DNA from: Williamsia sp.
GTDB taxonomy: Bacteria > Bacteroidota > Bacteroidia > Chitinophagales > Chitinophagaceae
NCBI GenBank assembly: GCA_015069695.1
Contig: JADCRZ010000007.1
Coordinates: forward strand, 124,001 to 188,000
DNA length: 64,000 bases
Direction of reading: 5' to 3'
The translations under genes were made by a program, and so were the position numbers. Below the pieces are notes generated by a model. That model did not search any database. It was not told where the DNA came from and saw only the letters and a program-made list of their open reading frames with translations. Shown one piece after another: positions 49,445 through 61,100 of the stretch (within the stretch, counting starts at the first letter, position 1; each line of letters starts with the position of its first letter).

Positions 49445-52400
49445 CTACGAAAGTTTATAGTTTACCAGCAGGAATAGGTTTTCGAGCTTTACCACTTCCG
49501 TTTCATCCATCGTTATCAGGAAAACAAAATCGCTTTCTGCGGTAATGATTGCAGCCAAGTTGCTTATTTCTTTCTTAAATAATTTAACCGAATTATCCAT
49601 CACGAGAAACGCGGCTGTGTTAAATGGTATTTGTTCTTCGTCTGATTCATTTTTCTTTTTGGCAAAAATTGTGACTTGGCTTACTTCCACATTTTTCTTA
49701 GCCGCAAAGAAGGGCAGCATGTCTTTGGAAACAGCCAATTCCAAAACGTTGTTTGCACCTGCTGCATTTGTAAACCTGTACCACTGGTCTGAAAGCTCAT
49801 GTTTTGCATCAAACAGGATTGACAATGGCATTCCTGTACCAACAACCTCATTAATGACCGCGGTTAAATTTCCAAGCGCAGCAAATTTGAAATTCTCACT
49901 GCCCTCTTTAGCAGTGTATTTCATGTGAAGAATAACATCAGAGATGGAATCGAAATCAAGCTGGCTCAAATCAAGGACACTTTCATCCGGATTTTTGTAT
50001 TTGCCGTTTAACTCAATTTGCCATGAACTGACAGCTCCGGCGCCTTCAAAGGGCAGGTATCTTTCATCGCGGAAATTCAGCTCGAAAACGCCGCTATCGT
50101 TTTGTGCATGGCTGGTTGCCATGGCAGAAACAGGATTGGCGCCGGACCTGAACCTTCCTGAACCCGGCATAGTTATTTCGTCCGTATTTTTCTCGTAAGA
50201 ATTACCATCAGTTGCGCCTTTATCGATTCTATATTCGTTTGTTTTAAGGCGCAGCGTTGCATTGACAGAAGTGTATGGACCTGCAATACAGGGAATAGAA
50301 ATGCTGACGGATTTTATCCGCCTGAAATAGTGTCCGGGAAAATCCATGTCAAACAATTCTTCCGGTAAAGTGATGTTGCATGTGCCGGTTTCTTTTAATT
50401 GCAAAATCGCGAACGGATTTATTCCGGCAAGCGAAACATGTTTTGTAATTTCAAACTCTCTTTTGTTTTGCGCTAAGTAGGTGTTTTCCAACCGCCTTAA
50501 ATCGTATTGCAGCTTTTCACCACTCAGCAATCCTTGGTTTAAATTGTCCCAGTAACCAAATTGTATATAACTGGTTCCATCCGATCCTAATTCATACTGC
50601 ATACATTTCTCCGCCTTCTTTGCCATGTTATAAGCCAACTGATAGCTTTGAAAATAAACAGCTGAGATCTGCCGGGCCATCCAATCATACAGTTCTGCAC
50701 TGGAAAATTTGCCGCGCATGTAATCGTCTACTTCTTTTGATTGGGCTGTTTGCAGGTCGTGGTTTTCCAGTTCTTTTTCGGTGATTGCCAACCTTATTTC
50801 TGCAGCGAGAATTTGCTTGTCTATTTGCTTTGACTCAAGTTCTGCACTTTTTGCCTGGAATGTCCAATCCTCTTGTCTTCTTTGGTAGCCTCCATATGTT
50901 GATGCAAGAGAGCCTTTTAGCGTGTGATCATTTACAAGTGAAGAATAGTAACCGGAATAAGCTTTGCTGGCATTCCCAAGGGCTGTCCCCCCCCAGGTAA
51001 AGCCAAATGTAAAACCTGAACCGTATTTCCAATCAGGGGATGAATAAAAAACGTGAGCGGCTAAATCGGAATACTTCTGGTTATCAACCTTGGCAATAGC
51101 ATAGTTGATTGAATTTATATGATCCTGTTCTTCACCATTTATTTTTAGCCTGCTTGAATAATGATTTTTTCTTTCTTCAATGACACCTTTAGAAGCGATC
51201 AGATTATTTAAATTTTCCTTCGCTTCCTCTCTTTGCTTCTCTTTTATGTCCCTTATCATTCCCAGCATATTTAATTCGTGTCCCGAACGCAACAATGCTA
51301 ATTGCTCCGCATCCCTTTTCTCCAAAACAGCTAACAATTCACTGCCCAAGGCTCTTACGTCATTGCAAAGCTCATTTGCCTTTTGCAGCATTACTTGGAA
51401 ACGGTAATGTGGCAATATTGTGTTTAAATCGTTCAGGATTGTATTCAAGTCAAAGGCTGCTGCGGCAGCCTTTACCAGCAATGCCGGGTCAATCGGCGGT
51501 TCAAACAGCGGCAGCTGCCTTACCACACCTTCTATATTCATGCAGTGGCGTATCTTGAAAAGCCTGTCAGCTACTGTATCCCAATACTTCAGCAATGAAT
51601 CGTTCTTGGGCAGGCAGAATAAAAACATTTTTAGATTGTCACTTCCATTGTCTGAGCCGGAAGAAGTGAAAAACGACTCTATGTTTACCCTGGCATTGCT
51701 AAAGGCGTCCAACTGCCCCTCCATCTCTGAAAAGGATTTTTCTGCTGGTGCCGCCCGCGCAGGAACGTTTTCAGGTTTTTTCCCCAGTATGTTCGAAGCC
51801 AGTATGTACAATAGCGTGGCTTCGTTGATGGACTCGGTCGTATCTCTTTGAAACAGGTTGTCGCCCCAGGCTATAAGATTGTTTATATATGCCGATACAG
51901 TATAGCGCATATAAGCAGATACACGAAACCGGGCTACTGCATGCGGATTGAAAGGATGCTGTTCCCAGTTTTCTAATTGTACATTTAAATCTTCCGTATA
52001 TGCTGGCTGGCTTAACATTTCTTCCAACGACAAACCCCCTGCCCTTACTTCCTGCTTAAATGGCTTGGTTATCCAGAACCGCTCTGCGCCGGTAGTGCCA
52101 GCAGATGATTTCGTAGGGTCAAAAATAGAATGGAACCATTTTCGGGCTTCTTCAAATTTTTGATTTTGGGAAAGACGGGTGGCAAGCAATAAAGGAATAT
52201 GGAAAAACAACTCCCAGTTATAAAGTGCATAAGCGCCCGTGAAGCTAAAATCCAAATCTTCCACGGGATAAGGAAAGGTAACGGCATCCTGAGGATAGTA
52301 TCCAAATTCTTCCGTATTAAATATGTTTTTTGCAACCCTGGTTTGGATTGCTTGACTATATAAACTGGCTATTCCTTCTGTGTTGAGAACTTTAATGAAT

Positions 52401-55400
52401 TCACACACATAAGGATGATAAAAAGTTGAAAAAACAAATTGTTGTGCAGCGAATGATTCACCAAAAGAGTAATTAGCAGGAATATCTTCTGCTAGCCCGG
52501 GAATATTTGTGCCGGTAGAAGAACCTGCAAATTGGCGCAGTGAACGAAAACGTTCTCCTCTTGCAGACAGTGCGTCGGAAAATCCCTCGCCATTTGTGTT
52601 TATTCTTTCTTTAAGTCCCCCTATAGAATTGATTATATCTTCATTCAAATCCTTTTTAAACTTACTTCTTGAATAAACATAGAAAACATCTCTTTGATTG
52701 CTGAAAAAAAATATGACCGGCTTTTGCTTTTCGATTTCGTGATGATCAGGCATTATCCGGGAACTGCCCGTATTTTTGTTTAGTAGAATGGTGATCGAAT
52801 TTGCAAGATTGTAAGAAGAGTTAAAGTAGATACCTGTGTTGTATATTTTAAGTATATCTTGATTTTCCAGAATGCTCATTCCATCAATCCTGGTTCCTTC
52901 TGGCACGTTGATTGAAGTTACATGCAATTGACCATCATAGTTGATGTTTGGTTCTATAACGGGCGATGAATTACATGCGTTAAAAAAAAACGAATTGAAA
53001 AACTTGACTTGCAGTCGAGGACCAAGAAAATCCCCGATTGTGAAAAGTCTGATAAACAATCCTTCCTCAGTAATCAAAGAAGTCAGAACACAATCATTTT
53101 TAGCGGCATGGTAAGATACTGTATAATCCTCTCCTGTATTTCCATCATGACTATCTATAGAAATTCCATTATCAATTGAGATAGTCTTGCCTGAAATTTT
53201 CTTGCCAATCCACCTGCCACTTTTGTATTCGTTCCAGGCTAGCTTCATTTCCAAATATTTGATTGCAGGATTGGAGGATAATACCATTGAATCTGGTGCC
53301 CCGGGTTTTGGATCAATGTAAGTACTCGTGCTACCCTCTACCTGCTTCTCCGTAAACAGCGCCCAAAATAACATCAACCTTCCATTCCAAACCACTGGCA
53401 AGATGTGGTCTCCTTCAATGTCAACTTCCACTTTCTCCCAAGGAGACCAGATCTTTTTTTCAAGTTTGCGGTAGAAGTATTGATACGGTATGTTATGGGT
53501 TCTGCCAAATACGTGCACAATGCCTCTTTCTTCATCATTAAACAAGCCAACCATCTCCAGGTTAGCTACGGTGTCTAATTTCTCCAGGTATGTTACCAGC
53601 GCATCTTTCACTATTTCATCGGTAACATCATTTTGCCGCAGCTTTGATTCCAATTCATCGAAAAACGGGCTTTTGCTGTCCCGCAGCTCCGGTTCAATCC
53701 AGTTTTCAGGATAAAGAAAAATTTTACGGTTGGCTTCCCAGACGCGGTATAATTTTCGCCATGTATTCCATTGCTCAGCAAAATCATTGTTCAAAGCAAC
53801 TCCTGTTTCCAGGTCCATGAGGCAGCGGTCAATAAATAACTGTACGCTGTTAATTGCCTGTTTTAACCGCGAGGTAACCATGCAGGCATCCATCTCCACA
53901 TCAATCAGCAGGGTTTCAAACAGGTCATTCGTGTCCTTCCATCCAAACTCACCTGCATTGGCCAGCAGCCAGGCAACCAACGCATCTCTTCGCTTGACCC
54001 TGAGACTGTCATTTGTTGGTTTAATAACAGTTAACCATTCAGTGTTGCCGTACTTTGCTTTCAGCAGGTTCTTCACTGCCTGCGCATCATCCAGTCCGCT
54101 ATAAGGGTTTAACAGAGACCGCAGCTGATCGTTGCTTCCTCCCAGTTTGTCCATGATGCCGCTGCAGGAAATGATCGTTAAAAGCACTTCTGCTTTTGTA
54201 AAGTCAGCAGGGAAGCTGAGATGGAGCTTGCCTTTGCTACCGGTCTCTTCTTTCGCGCCTGCAAGAAAAACAAGATTGTTTTCGCTGACAGCGTAGCGTT
54301 TCAAAAATCCCTCGAAGAACGCTGCCTTTGCACCGTCTGTATGCTGAATGGCGATATCCAACAAAGCTGTCCAGGGCATCAAGGCAGGCTTTTTTGCCTT
54401 GCTCAGTTTCGACAGGTAGAACAAGTTCCTGCATGCGGCATATGTAGCCGGATTGTCAAACGCAATCACCTGCCGCCATAACATTTCAGTCTCGGTTTGC
54501 TCGCGGTTGGCTCTGAGCCATTTTATTTCATCAACATCGAATCCAAAGGTTTTGAATATCAACGGCACTTTTTTCCAGAACAGGTATTCCTCAAGCGCAG
54601 ATTGCAGAACGGTAAGCCGGTCAATGAACTCCTGTGTAGTTAATAAAAAGAGTTCTTCCTTGCCTTTTTCGCCGAAATAGCTTTCAACCAGTCTTTTTAT
54701 GGCAAGGTCTTCCGCAGCCTTCAGCTCTTTGCTTAAGCTCGCCTTCAATTCTGCGCTATCCGAAATTTTCATAATTACCAGATCAATCCTCGCATCAAGC
54801 TGTCTATTCTGCTCCGCCCTGTCAGTGATCGTCCTGATTTCATTTAAAGCTGCGATATGGTCGTTAATGCCGGATATAAGGCTTGCATCAACTTCCAGTT
54901 GATAATCATCACCAACATTAGCTATGAGCACTTTTTGGTACTCATCAATTGCGATACATGCAGATTTGAATAGCTGCCACTCTTCTATAAATTGATTCAA
55001 AAGACTTGCAGGCCAAATTCCGGCCTCCGGCTGCATGCCTGCAATTGAAATAAACTTTTGCAAATCGCCGATGGTTAAGCCGAGCGATTTTGCCAGCAAT
55101 ACATTCCTGTACAGCCGGCTCAGCATTTGAAGGGAAAGGTCTTCTTCTCCCCGGACCAGTAATGCCATGTCCGGTGCACTCATACCGGTCGCGGCGCTTA
55201 TTGTTTCAAGCTGCTCCTCCACAGTGCCTGATAAATTATGGGGGTCTTTTGTAAAATAAAGATTTTCCGTACCTGTAAAGGTTCTGTTTAAAAAGAGCTG
55301 CTGGTATAAAGAAGCCAGCAGGGGCTGGCCTTCCTTTGAATGATCCCTGTAAATAACTGTGTCTATATCGGCAACCAGGGTCAATGCCTCCCTGACAGGT

Positions 55401-58075
55401 AAGTTCAGCTGCCTGCGAATCTTTTCAATCTGCGAAAGCGGGATAAGCAGGTTGTTGATAATCCTTTCGGGTGTACCTGAGAAATCAAGAAAGTTGATTG
55501 CTGTAAGTGCACGGTCCAGATCAAAAATGTCCCAGCCTGTTTTTTTCCATAGGCGTGCAAAACGGACGAGCTTACTGGGCCAGGCATCATTGGCACCCGA
55601 AACAAATAATTTCTCCAGGTTGCAGGTAAGTAATTGTTCTACTTCAGCGCCTTCACCTTCCTGTTTAACTGAAATCCCCTGGCGGCCTTCATCATCCCGC
55701 CGGTTTAAAAAATCAGTTTCCAATAGTTGCAGGAGTTCAACGTAGGTTAGCTTTGTAAGCGCCAACAACTCTTTTACATTGCCTGGCAAGCTGACAGCGA
55801 ATGGGGCCTTGCCGGTTATAACCTCCAGCTCTGCTTTTGAAAATCCAAACCTTTCAGCGGCAAGGTCGGGGTCGGTTAGTTTGCCCGGATCTGTGTTGCC
55901 ATAAAATCTTTCCATCAAATCAAACCGGCTAAATCCCAGCTTGGTTGTATAAATTCTTATTTCTTCTGTGGCGAGGTCAAAGGGGAGCAATGGTGAAAGT
56001 ACGGTTTTATTGTTCGTAGATTTCAACGCATCGTCGCCGTAGGCTTTGCCTTCCATGTGCTCGGGCACTGCGTCCAATTCTGCCGCGATCCCTTCTGTTT
56101 GATAAGAGTAGTTCTCTGCCGCATCTGCAGCTAACCGGTCCGTCGCAAGCAACCGGATTACTTTTTTTTCCAGCAGCTCATTTACAAGGTCAATGTATGG
56201 AAGCGGTGTATTGGTGTTTTTGCAGGTCAGCTTGAGGTCGTCGAGGTCAGGGCGCCGCCTGAGCAGCTTGCTGTAGGCAGCGGGATTTTCATTCTTAATA
56301 AACTTTAGCAGATCGGTAAAATAAGCCGCAGGACTATACACACGCTGACAGTGCGCGCATTCGCACAGTTCGCCGTCGCCGAACATAGCTTCATAATCAG
56401 CCGGCGCCACCGCATGGCCGTCAATGGCGTACAGCTTTATATCGTGCCGGGTTTTATATGCAGTGAGCACCGCTTTTGCCTTGTTGGAGATTGACAATGC
56501 ATTATTATATATTTTCAGGGCATTTTCCACGGAGCCTAAGGCTGCAGAAAATTGATTGCCGAACTCTATTCTGCTATACTTGCCAATGAGGCCGGAAGCC
56601 GATTGTACACCTTCTTTTCGCATGGCAATCACAGCTGCGGCATTCTCTGTCAGTTTATGCAAACGGTTCAGCGTTTTCACTTCAGAGGCCAAGCTGTCTT
56701 TTTGTGCGATACCGGCAAAATTTGCGTCTGCCAGTAGCTTCTTGATGTTTCCTGTTTTTAAATCAAAATCGGGGTTGTTATTAAAAAATTTGATCAGTTC
56801 ATTTTTCAACCTGCCAAAAACCCTTGTGGTATCCTGCTTTACCCGTTTTGCAAAAAAGGTGGTTGGGTATAGCTTCTGTACCAACTGCTCCAGGGCTGCA
56901 GCATAGTTCTTTATTTTTGCTTCTATGGTTTCGCCGGTAATGCCTTCCGGAAAATCAGTCAACTCTCCTGATGCCACGAGGCTGCTGATCTTTTGCTTCC
57001 AGGTTTCTTTGGTAAATTTTGCAACCAGGTCCCTCAGGCTTTCACCTTCTTGTTTTTCATGATAAAGCAGGTTGGTTAAAGCGGGTTCTTTGCCGGTTAG
57101 TTGGTTGATGCGGAGCAATGTTTTTGTGTTCTCAATTGCTTTTCCGTCCGTAAAGCCGGGTTGCAGGGCCAATTGCTCCCAGAATTTCCCGGATGTAGCT
57201 TCGGTGGCAAAATGGGTTTCAAGAAAGGTTTTCTGCAAAGCCGCTGTCGGCAGGGCGCCGCTGACTGTTTTGATAAACTTTTGGTGGATCGCATTTGTGC
57301 CCGATGATATTTCATGTGCCAGCAGGGTGTTCAAAACTACCAGTACTTTGTCAAGCATTGCTGTTAAGCTGCCGGAAACAATATTTCCTTCGATAGCCTT
57401 CATCAATGCTTTGCGCAGGCTTTCACTTTGGATCCCCAATAGACCGTCAAGATCGGTGGCAAGACCCAGGCGCAACCAGGCATAAATAAATGCAGGCTGA
57501 ACAGGAACAGGAAGAGTTCCTGGCAAAGCAGCCCTGCCGGAAGGCTGCGTCCGGGGGGTGCTTACAAGTTGTGCAGCAGAGACTGAGAGTTGGTGCGCTT
57601 TTACCAGGCAAGAAATATGATTTGCATCAGCTCCTGTATCTCCTGACAGGAAGCTAATGTCATCTTCTGTCAGCTCTTCAAACTGCAGATTGCTTGCGGT
57701 TACCATTGGCTGAAGCAATTGCACCAGCGCATCAAACTCATTCATCGGTTTGATGGTGGTATTGCCGGCTTTAAAGTCAATTGTTACCTGCGGCTCTATG
57801 TTGAATGTTATGGCCGACTGCCCTAATACCGATTGATTGTTGTCCATTACCCGGATAAAAACATCGGGGGTATTGTATTCGGATACATCCGATGGCTGGC
57901 TCCCGAAGCTGATGGAGAAGAAGCCCTGTGCATTGCTGGTGGCTGAGCCGATTAAGGTTTCTCTGCGAAGGTCTTTTTCATAAGCCTGTACAACGGCACC
58001 GCTTATAACAGTATTGAATGTATCATAGATGTGGCCGCTTACTGTAAAAGTTTGTAAATTAGTTGCATGGGCCAT
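49445..58075 (-). CDS. Tc toxin subunit A-like protein (TcA)
   Basis: 2876-residue TcA-type subunit, the size of TcdA/TcaA-TcaB proteins that form the pentameric translocation channel. Residues 8-95 are a transthyretin-like carboxypeptidase-regulatory domain (GHIYDTFNTVISGAVVQAYE). A VRP1/SpvA-like part with CECAHCQRVYSPAAYFTDLL lies near residue 567. The ABC-toxin N and neuraminidase-like region is near 1400-1560 (SRLKQAINSVQLFIDRCLMD, YRVWEANRKIFLYPENW). The long helical pore shaft spans about 2150-2500 and the TcB-binding end is the last 300 residues. No signal peptide. It is 92 bp downstream of the TcB-TcC gene. Confidence 0.9.
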   Translation of the reverse strand: MAHATNLQTFTVSGHIYDTFNTVISGAVVQAYEKDLRRETLIGSATSNAQGFFSISFGSQPSDVSEYNTPDVFIRVMDNNQSVLGQSAITFNIEPQVTIDFKAGNTTIKPMNEFDALVQLLQPMVTASNLQFEELTEDDISFLSGDTGADANHISCLVKAHQLSVSAAQLVSTPRTQPSGRAALPGTLPVPVQPAFIYAWLRLGLATDLDGLLGIQSESLRKALMKAIEGNIVSGSLTAMLDKVLVVLNTLLAHEISSGTNAIHQKFIKTVSGALPTAALQKTFLETHFATEATSGKFWEQLALQPGFTDGKAIENTKTLLRINQLTGKEPALTNLLYHEKQEGESLRDLVAKFTKETWKQKISSLVASGELTDFPEGITGETIEAKIKNYAAALEQLVQKLYPTTFFAKRVKQDTTRVFGRLKNELIKFFNNNPDFDLKTGNIKKLLADANFAGIAQKDSLASEVKTLNRLHKLTENAAAVIAMRKEGVQSASGLIGKYSRIEFGNQFSAALGSVENALKIYNNALSISNKAKAVLTAYKTRHDIKLYAIDGHAVAPADYEAMFGDGELCECAHCQRVYSPAAYFTDLLKFIKNENPAAYSKLLRRRPDLDDLKLTCKNTNTPLPYIDLVNELLEKKVIRLLATDRLAADAAENYSYQTEGIAAELDAVPEHMEGKAYGDDALKSTNNKTVLSPLLPFDLATEEIRIYTTKLGFSRFDLMERFYGNTDPGKLTDPDLAAERFGFSKAELEVITGKAPFAVSLPGNVKELLALTKLTYVELLQLLETDFLNRRDDEGRQGISVKQEGEGAEVEQLLTCNLEKLFVSGANDAWPSKLVRFARLWKKTGWDIFDLDRALTAINFLDFSGTPERIINNLLIPLSQIEKIRRQLNLPVREALTLVADIDTVIYRDHSKEGQPLLASLYQQLFLNRTFTGTENLYFTKDPHNLSGTVEEQLETISAATGMSAPDMALLVRGEEDLSLQMLSRLYRNVLLAKSLGLTIGDLQKFISIAGMQPEAGIWPASLLNQFIEEWQLFKSACIAIDEYQKVLIANVGDDYQLEVDASLISGINDHIAALNEIRTITDRAEQNRQLDARIDLVIMKISDSAELKASLSKELKAAEDLAIKRLVESYFGEKGKEELFLLTTQEFIDRLTVLQSALEEYLFWKKVPLIFKTFGFDVDEIKWLRANREQTETEMLWRQVIAFDNPATYAACRNLFYLSKLSKAKKPALMPWTALLDIAIQHTDGAKAAFFEGFLKRYAVSENNLVFLAGAKEETGSKGKLHLSFPADFTKAEVLLTIISCSGIMDKLGGSNDQLRSLLNPYSGLDDAQAVKNLLKAKYGNTEWLTVIKPTNDSLRVKRRDALVAWLLANAGEFGWKDTNDLFETLLIDVEMDACMVTSRLKQAINSVQLFIDRCLMDLETGVALNNDFAEQWNTWRKLYRVWEANRKIFLYPENWIEPELRDSKSPFFDELESKLRQNDVTDEIVKDALVTYLEKLDTVANLEMVGLFNDEERGIVHVFGRTHNIPYQYFYRKLEKKIWSPWEKVEVDIEGDHILPVVWNGRLMLFWALFTEKQVEGSTSTYIDPKPGAPDSMVLSSNPAIKYLEMKLAWNEYKSGRWIGKKISGKTISIDNGISIDSHDGNTGEDYTVSYHAAKNDCVLTSLITEEGLFIRLFTIGDFLGPRLQVKFFNSFFFNACNSSPVIEPNINYDGQLHVTSINVPEGTRIDGMSILENQDILKIYNTGIYFNSSYNLANSITILLNKNTGSSRIMPDHHEIEKQKPVIFFFSNQRDVFYVYSRSKFKKDLNEDIINSIGGLKERINTNGEGFSDALSARGERFRSLRQFAGSSTGTNIPGLAEDIPANYSFGESFAAQQFVFSTFYHPYVCEFIKVLNTEGIASLYSQAIQTRVAKNIFNTEEFGYYPQDAVTFPYPVEDLDFSFTGAYALYNWELFFHIPLLLATRLSQNQKFEEARKWFHSIFDPTKSSAGTTGAERFWITKPFKQEVRAGGLSLEEMLSQPAYTEDLNVQLENWEQHPFNPHAVARFRVSAYMRYTVSAYINNLIAWGDNLFQRDTTESINEATLLYILASNILGKKPENVPARAAPAEKSFSEMEGQLDAFSNARVNIESFFTSSGSDNGSDNLKMFLFCLPKNDSLLKYWDTVADRLFKIRHCMNIEGVVRQLPLFEPPIDPALLVKAAAAAFDLNTILNDLNTILPHYRFQVMLQKANELCNDVRALGSELLAVLEKRDAEQLALLRSGHELNMLGMIRDIKEKQREEAKENLNNLIASKGVIEERKNHYSSRLKINGEEQDHINSINYAIAKVDNQKYSDLAAHVFYSSPDWKYGSGFTFGFTWGGTALGNASKAYSGYYSSLVNDHTLKGSLASTYGGYQRRQEDWTFQAKSAELESKQIDKQILAAEIRLAITEKELENHDLQTAQSKEVDDYMRGKFSSAELYDWMARQISAVYFQSYQLAYNMAKKAEKCMQYELGSDGTSYIQFGYWDNLNQGLLSGEKLQYDLRRLENTYLAQNKREFEITKHVSLAGINPFAILQLKETGTCNITLPEELFDMDFPGHYFRRIKSVSISIPCIAGPYTSVNATLRLKTNEYRIDKGATDGNSYEKNTDEITMPGSGRFRSGANPVSAMATSHAQNDSGVFELNFRDERYLPFEGAGAVSSWQIELNGKYKNPDESVLDLSQLDFDSISDVILHMKYTAKEGSENFKFAALGNLTAVINEVVGTGMPLSILFDAKHELSDQWYRFTNAAGANNVLELAVSKDMLPFFAAKKNVEVSQVTIFAKKKNESDEEQIPFNTAAFLVMDNSVKLFKKEISNLAAIITAESDFVFLITMDETEVVKLENLFLLVNYKLS

Positions 58076-58167
58076 GAGACGAATTTTTGAAATAAAGTAT
58101 TAATATTGGATGGTTCTTTTATTGGTAATAACGTTTGGTATTGTATACAGCTACTCACGTTTCACCT

Positions 58168-61100
58168 TCAATATGTCCTGTAAAAGACAATGCCTTCTTG
58201 GGTAAGAATAAATGTAGACTCAGGAGTATGGACCGTAAGTTGTTCCAATCCCATTTGTCTTATTGCTTTTGGAACATTTCCACCAAAATTTGAACCTAAG
58301 CAGGCACCAGAACAGAGATTTTCAGTGACCCATAATTCTGCATTTCTTCCACTTGTGTTTACACTTCTAAATGCTTTTCCGAGTGCGTCGATTTCTGCAT
58401 GACCCCACTCGGAACTTAAACCGGCAAATGCATTATCCCATTTGCCATTCCATCCATAGAATCTGTGTCCATCAATTTCTAATTTTGCCGCCACTTTTAC
58501 TGTATCATCCTTCAATACAGCTCTCCACGACTTAAGTAAAGATGTTACCTCTTCGATTCCCTCAGTTCGCCCCGCAAACTCACCATAAAATAATGCTGAT
58601 CTTTTCACTGCTGTTGCCGTTACATCTTGTACAACATCCGCTTCAGTTTTAGTTGCACTCTCCCCAAATCCACGTGCCATTCCATATCCGATCATAGGTA
58701 AAGCAACCTCCTCTTCCTTTTTAGCTTGGGCTACATAATATAAAGAACTAGCTTCAGGAAATGCGAGATGTGCAGCCACAATACCAATTGTTATAGCTCC
58801 TTTTACACCTGCTTCACCTACTGGATCAGGATGCTTTTTTGCATATTGTTTTGTTCCAGGTACATCTTCGATTGGAATCTCATCGGTACTGGGTTTATCC
58901 CACGTGGCAGGTTTAGGCAAGGTTGGGTTAATACTAGACAGGTCAAAGTTCGATCCAACGTCACTGGTACTACATACACGTGGTTGAAAAGGAGTTCCGG
59001 CTTCCACCTTTCTCAGAAACCTTGCTGCATCAGCATTTACTTTCTTAACCTTTTCATTTTCTAGCGTACCGGCACTACTTACCGCATCCATGCCGGTTAG
59101 ATCAAATTTCAATATTGGGTTATTGTTTACATAGTCGTACTGATTAATCTGCCCCTCTATCCCAATCGGATCCGCACTCAACCACCTACCCAACCAAGGC
59201 AAATAAAATCTTGCACTATGGTAAGCCAACCCGCTTTCCTCCTCCCGTTCCATGCCTGTGTACCGGTAACGCTTGGCAATCGGGTTAATAGCTTTATCAA
59301 ACGCTTCGTAAGCAGTTGTGCCGTAGGGGTGGTATTCCTCATAAGAAACTATACCGGCACCTTCATCCATCTCCAAAGAAGCTGATCCAAGATGGTTGTT
59401 ATACTGATACCGGTATAAAACCCCGGTGTTCAAATCAGCATTGTCTGTCCTTATCACATCTTCCACCATCAACACCCGCTGGTTGCCGGCAAAAAGATGG
59501 TGGGTTTCGATCTCTTCCAAAACATTTCCCGCTGCATTTATTCTCCTATACCACTCCATGCCGCCCAGGTATTGCCTCTCTTCTTTGCTGCCATCCAATC
59601 TTTCTATCTGTTTCCGGTTACGTTCTTTGCTGCTGTCATACTGGTAATAAGCCCATCCGCCACCATGGAGGTTCAAGGCTTGCAGCATATCGTTATAGTT
59701 CCATCGCATGTACTGTTCTTCACCTGTATTTTCAAGGTTGCGCATGCTGCCGTGAGTATCGCAATGGTAAGTAATAGCTGTTGTTTCATCGCCACCCGTC
59801 CATGTTTTTAGCAGTCGGTTGCTGTGATCGCCATACCTGTAATCACGTGTCCACCGCTCTGCTAAAGCGCTCTTGCCCCCCCAATGCTTCATGCGGGTAA
59901 TATTTCCCGCTGCATCATAATCATATTGCTGTAGGTAGTTTCGCAACACATGTTCAGTAACTGGGATGGCTGTTTGAGCAGCGTTAGCTCCCTTCCGCTC
60001 CGGCGTACTATTAAAGGCACTGTTTTCCCGGCCACTTGCCTGTATTAAATGATACAAAGCATCATACATATAACGGCTCCGCGGTTCTACCCTTTGGTTG
60101 TTAAAAAAGGCAGGTTCATAAGCATCATCATATATTTCGGTGATGTTGCCAACGGCATCGTAGGAGTAATAGAGGTTTTGCAAAACACGGGTATCTTTCA
60201 GTCCTGGCTGCACCGGCAGGCCTGCGTCGAAACCATTGCGGGTTGTGCGCAATTGCACCAAGCGAAATGTTTTCTCATCGTAGAGGTGACGGGTTGATGT
60301 TCCATTTCCATAGTAAATACGCTGCAATTGTCCTTTTGCATCGTAGGTTATCTTGCTAACAGCAGTTGTTCGCTGCCCCTCATCATATCCACTCTCATTT
60401 TTAGTTGCCTTTATGATGAAGTCTTCCGCTTCCAGCAAACCACGCCTATTGTACTGCGGTTCATAGACAGCAACATTGTTATTGCTCTTGTGCCAATTGT
60501 ACTGCCGGGTCATCCGGTTGAGTGCATCGTACGCGGTTTGTTGCGAAAAAGTTTCCGGTTCCAACATATTGGTTGCGGAACCATCCTGCCAGTCAATTAC
60601 AGGTTCTTTCAGGGCAGCTGCCCATCGCTTTTGCGCTTCAAGCAGGTTTCCTTTGAAATCAAAACGGGTGTTGGTAACCAGCCCGCCGCTATCGTAGTGT
60701 TGGTAAGCCTGCCCACGCAGGTTACGTGCCTGGGGATCGGGTAAACTCTCCCCGGGGATTGTTGCATCATCACCATAAATCCTCTTGTCAATCAAGGCAG
60801 CATTCTCATCATTGATCTTCAGCCATAATTTTGTTGGCCGGTGCAAGCTATCATATTCGGCATGATACATTCGGTGTTCAGTAATGAAAATGTCGCCTTC
60901 CGCATGCCGCTCGTTCCTGTCCCAACTGTAAAACGGCTTGCCTGCTGCATCGGTCATCATCCAGCTGTCACCCGCATCCATGCTATGCTGGAAAAGCAGG
61001 TTGCCGGCCATGTCATAGCAGGGTGAATAACTTCCGCTCCATGCTGCTTCAGCGGTTCCATCAGGCTTGTAAGGAAAAATGTATTGCATCACCCGGTTGC

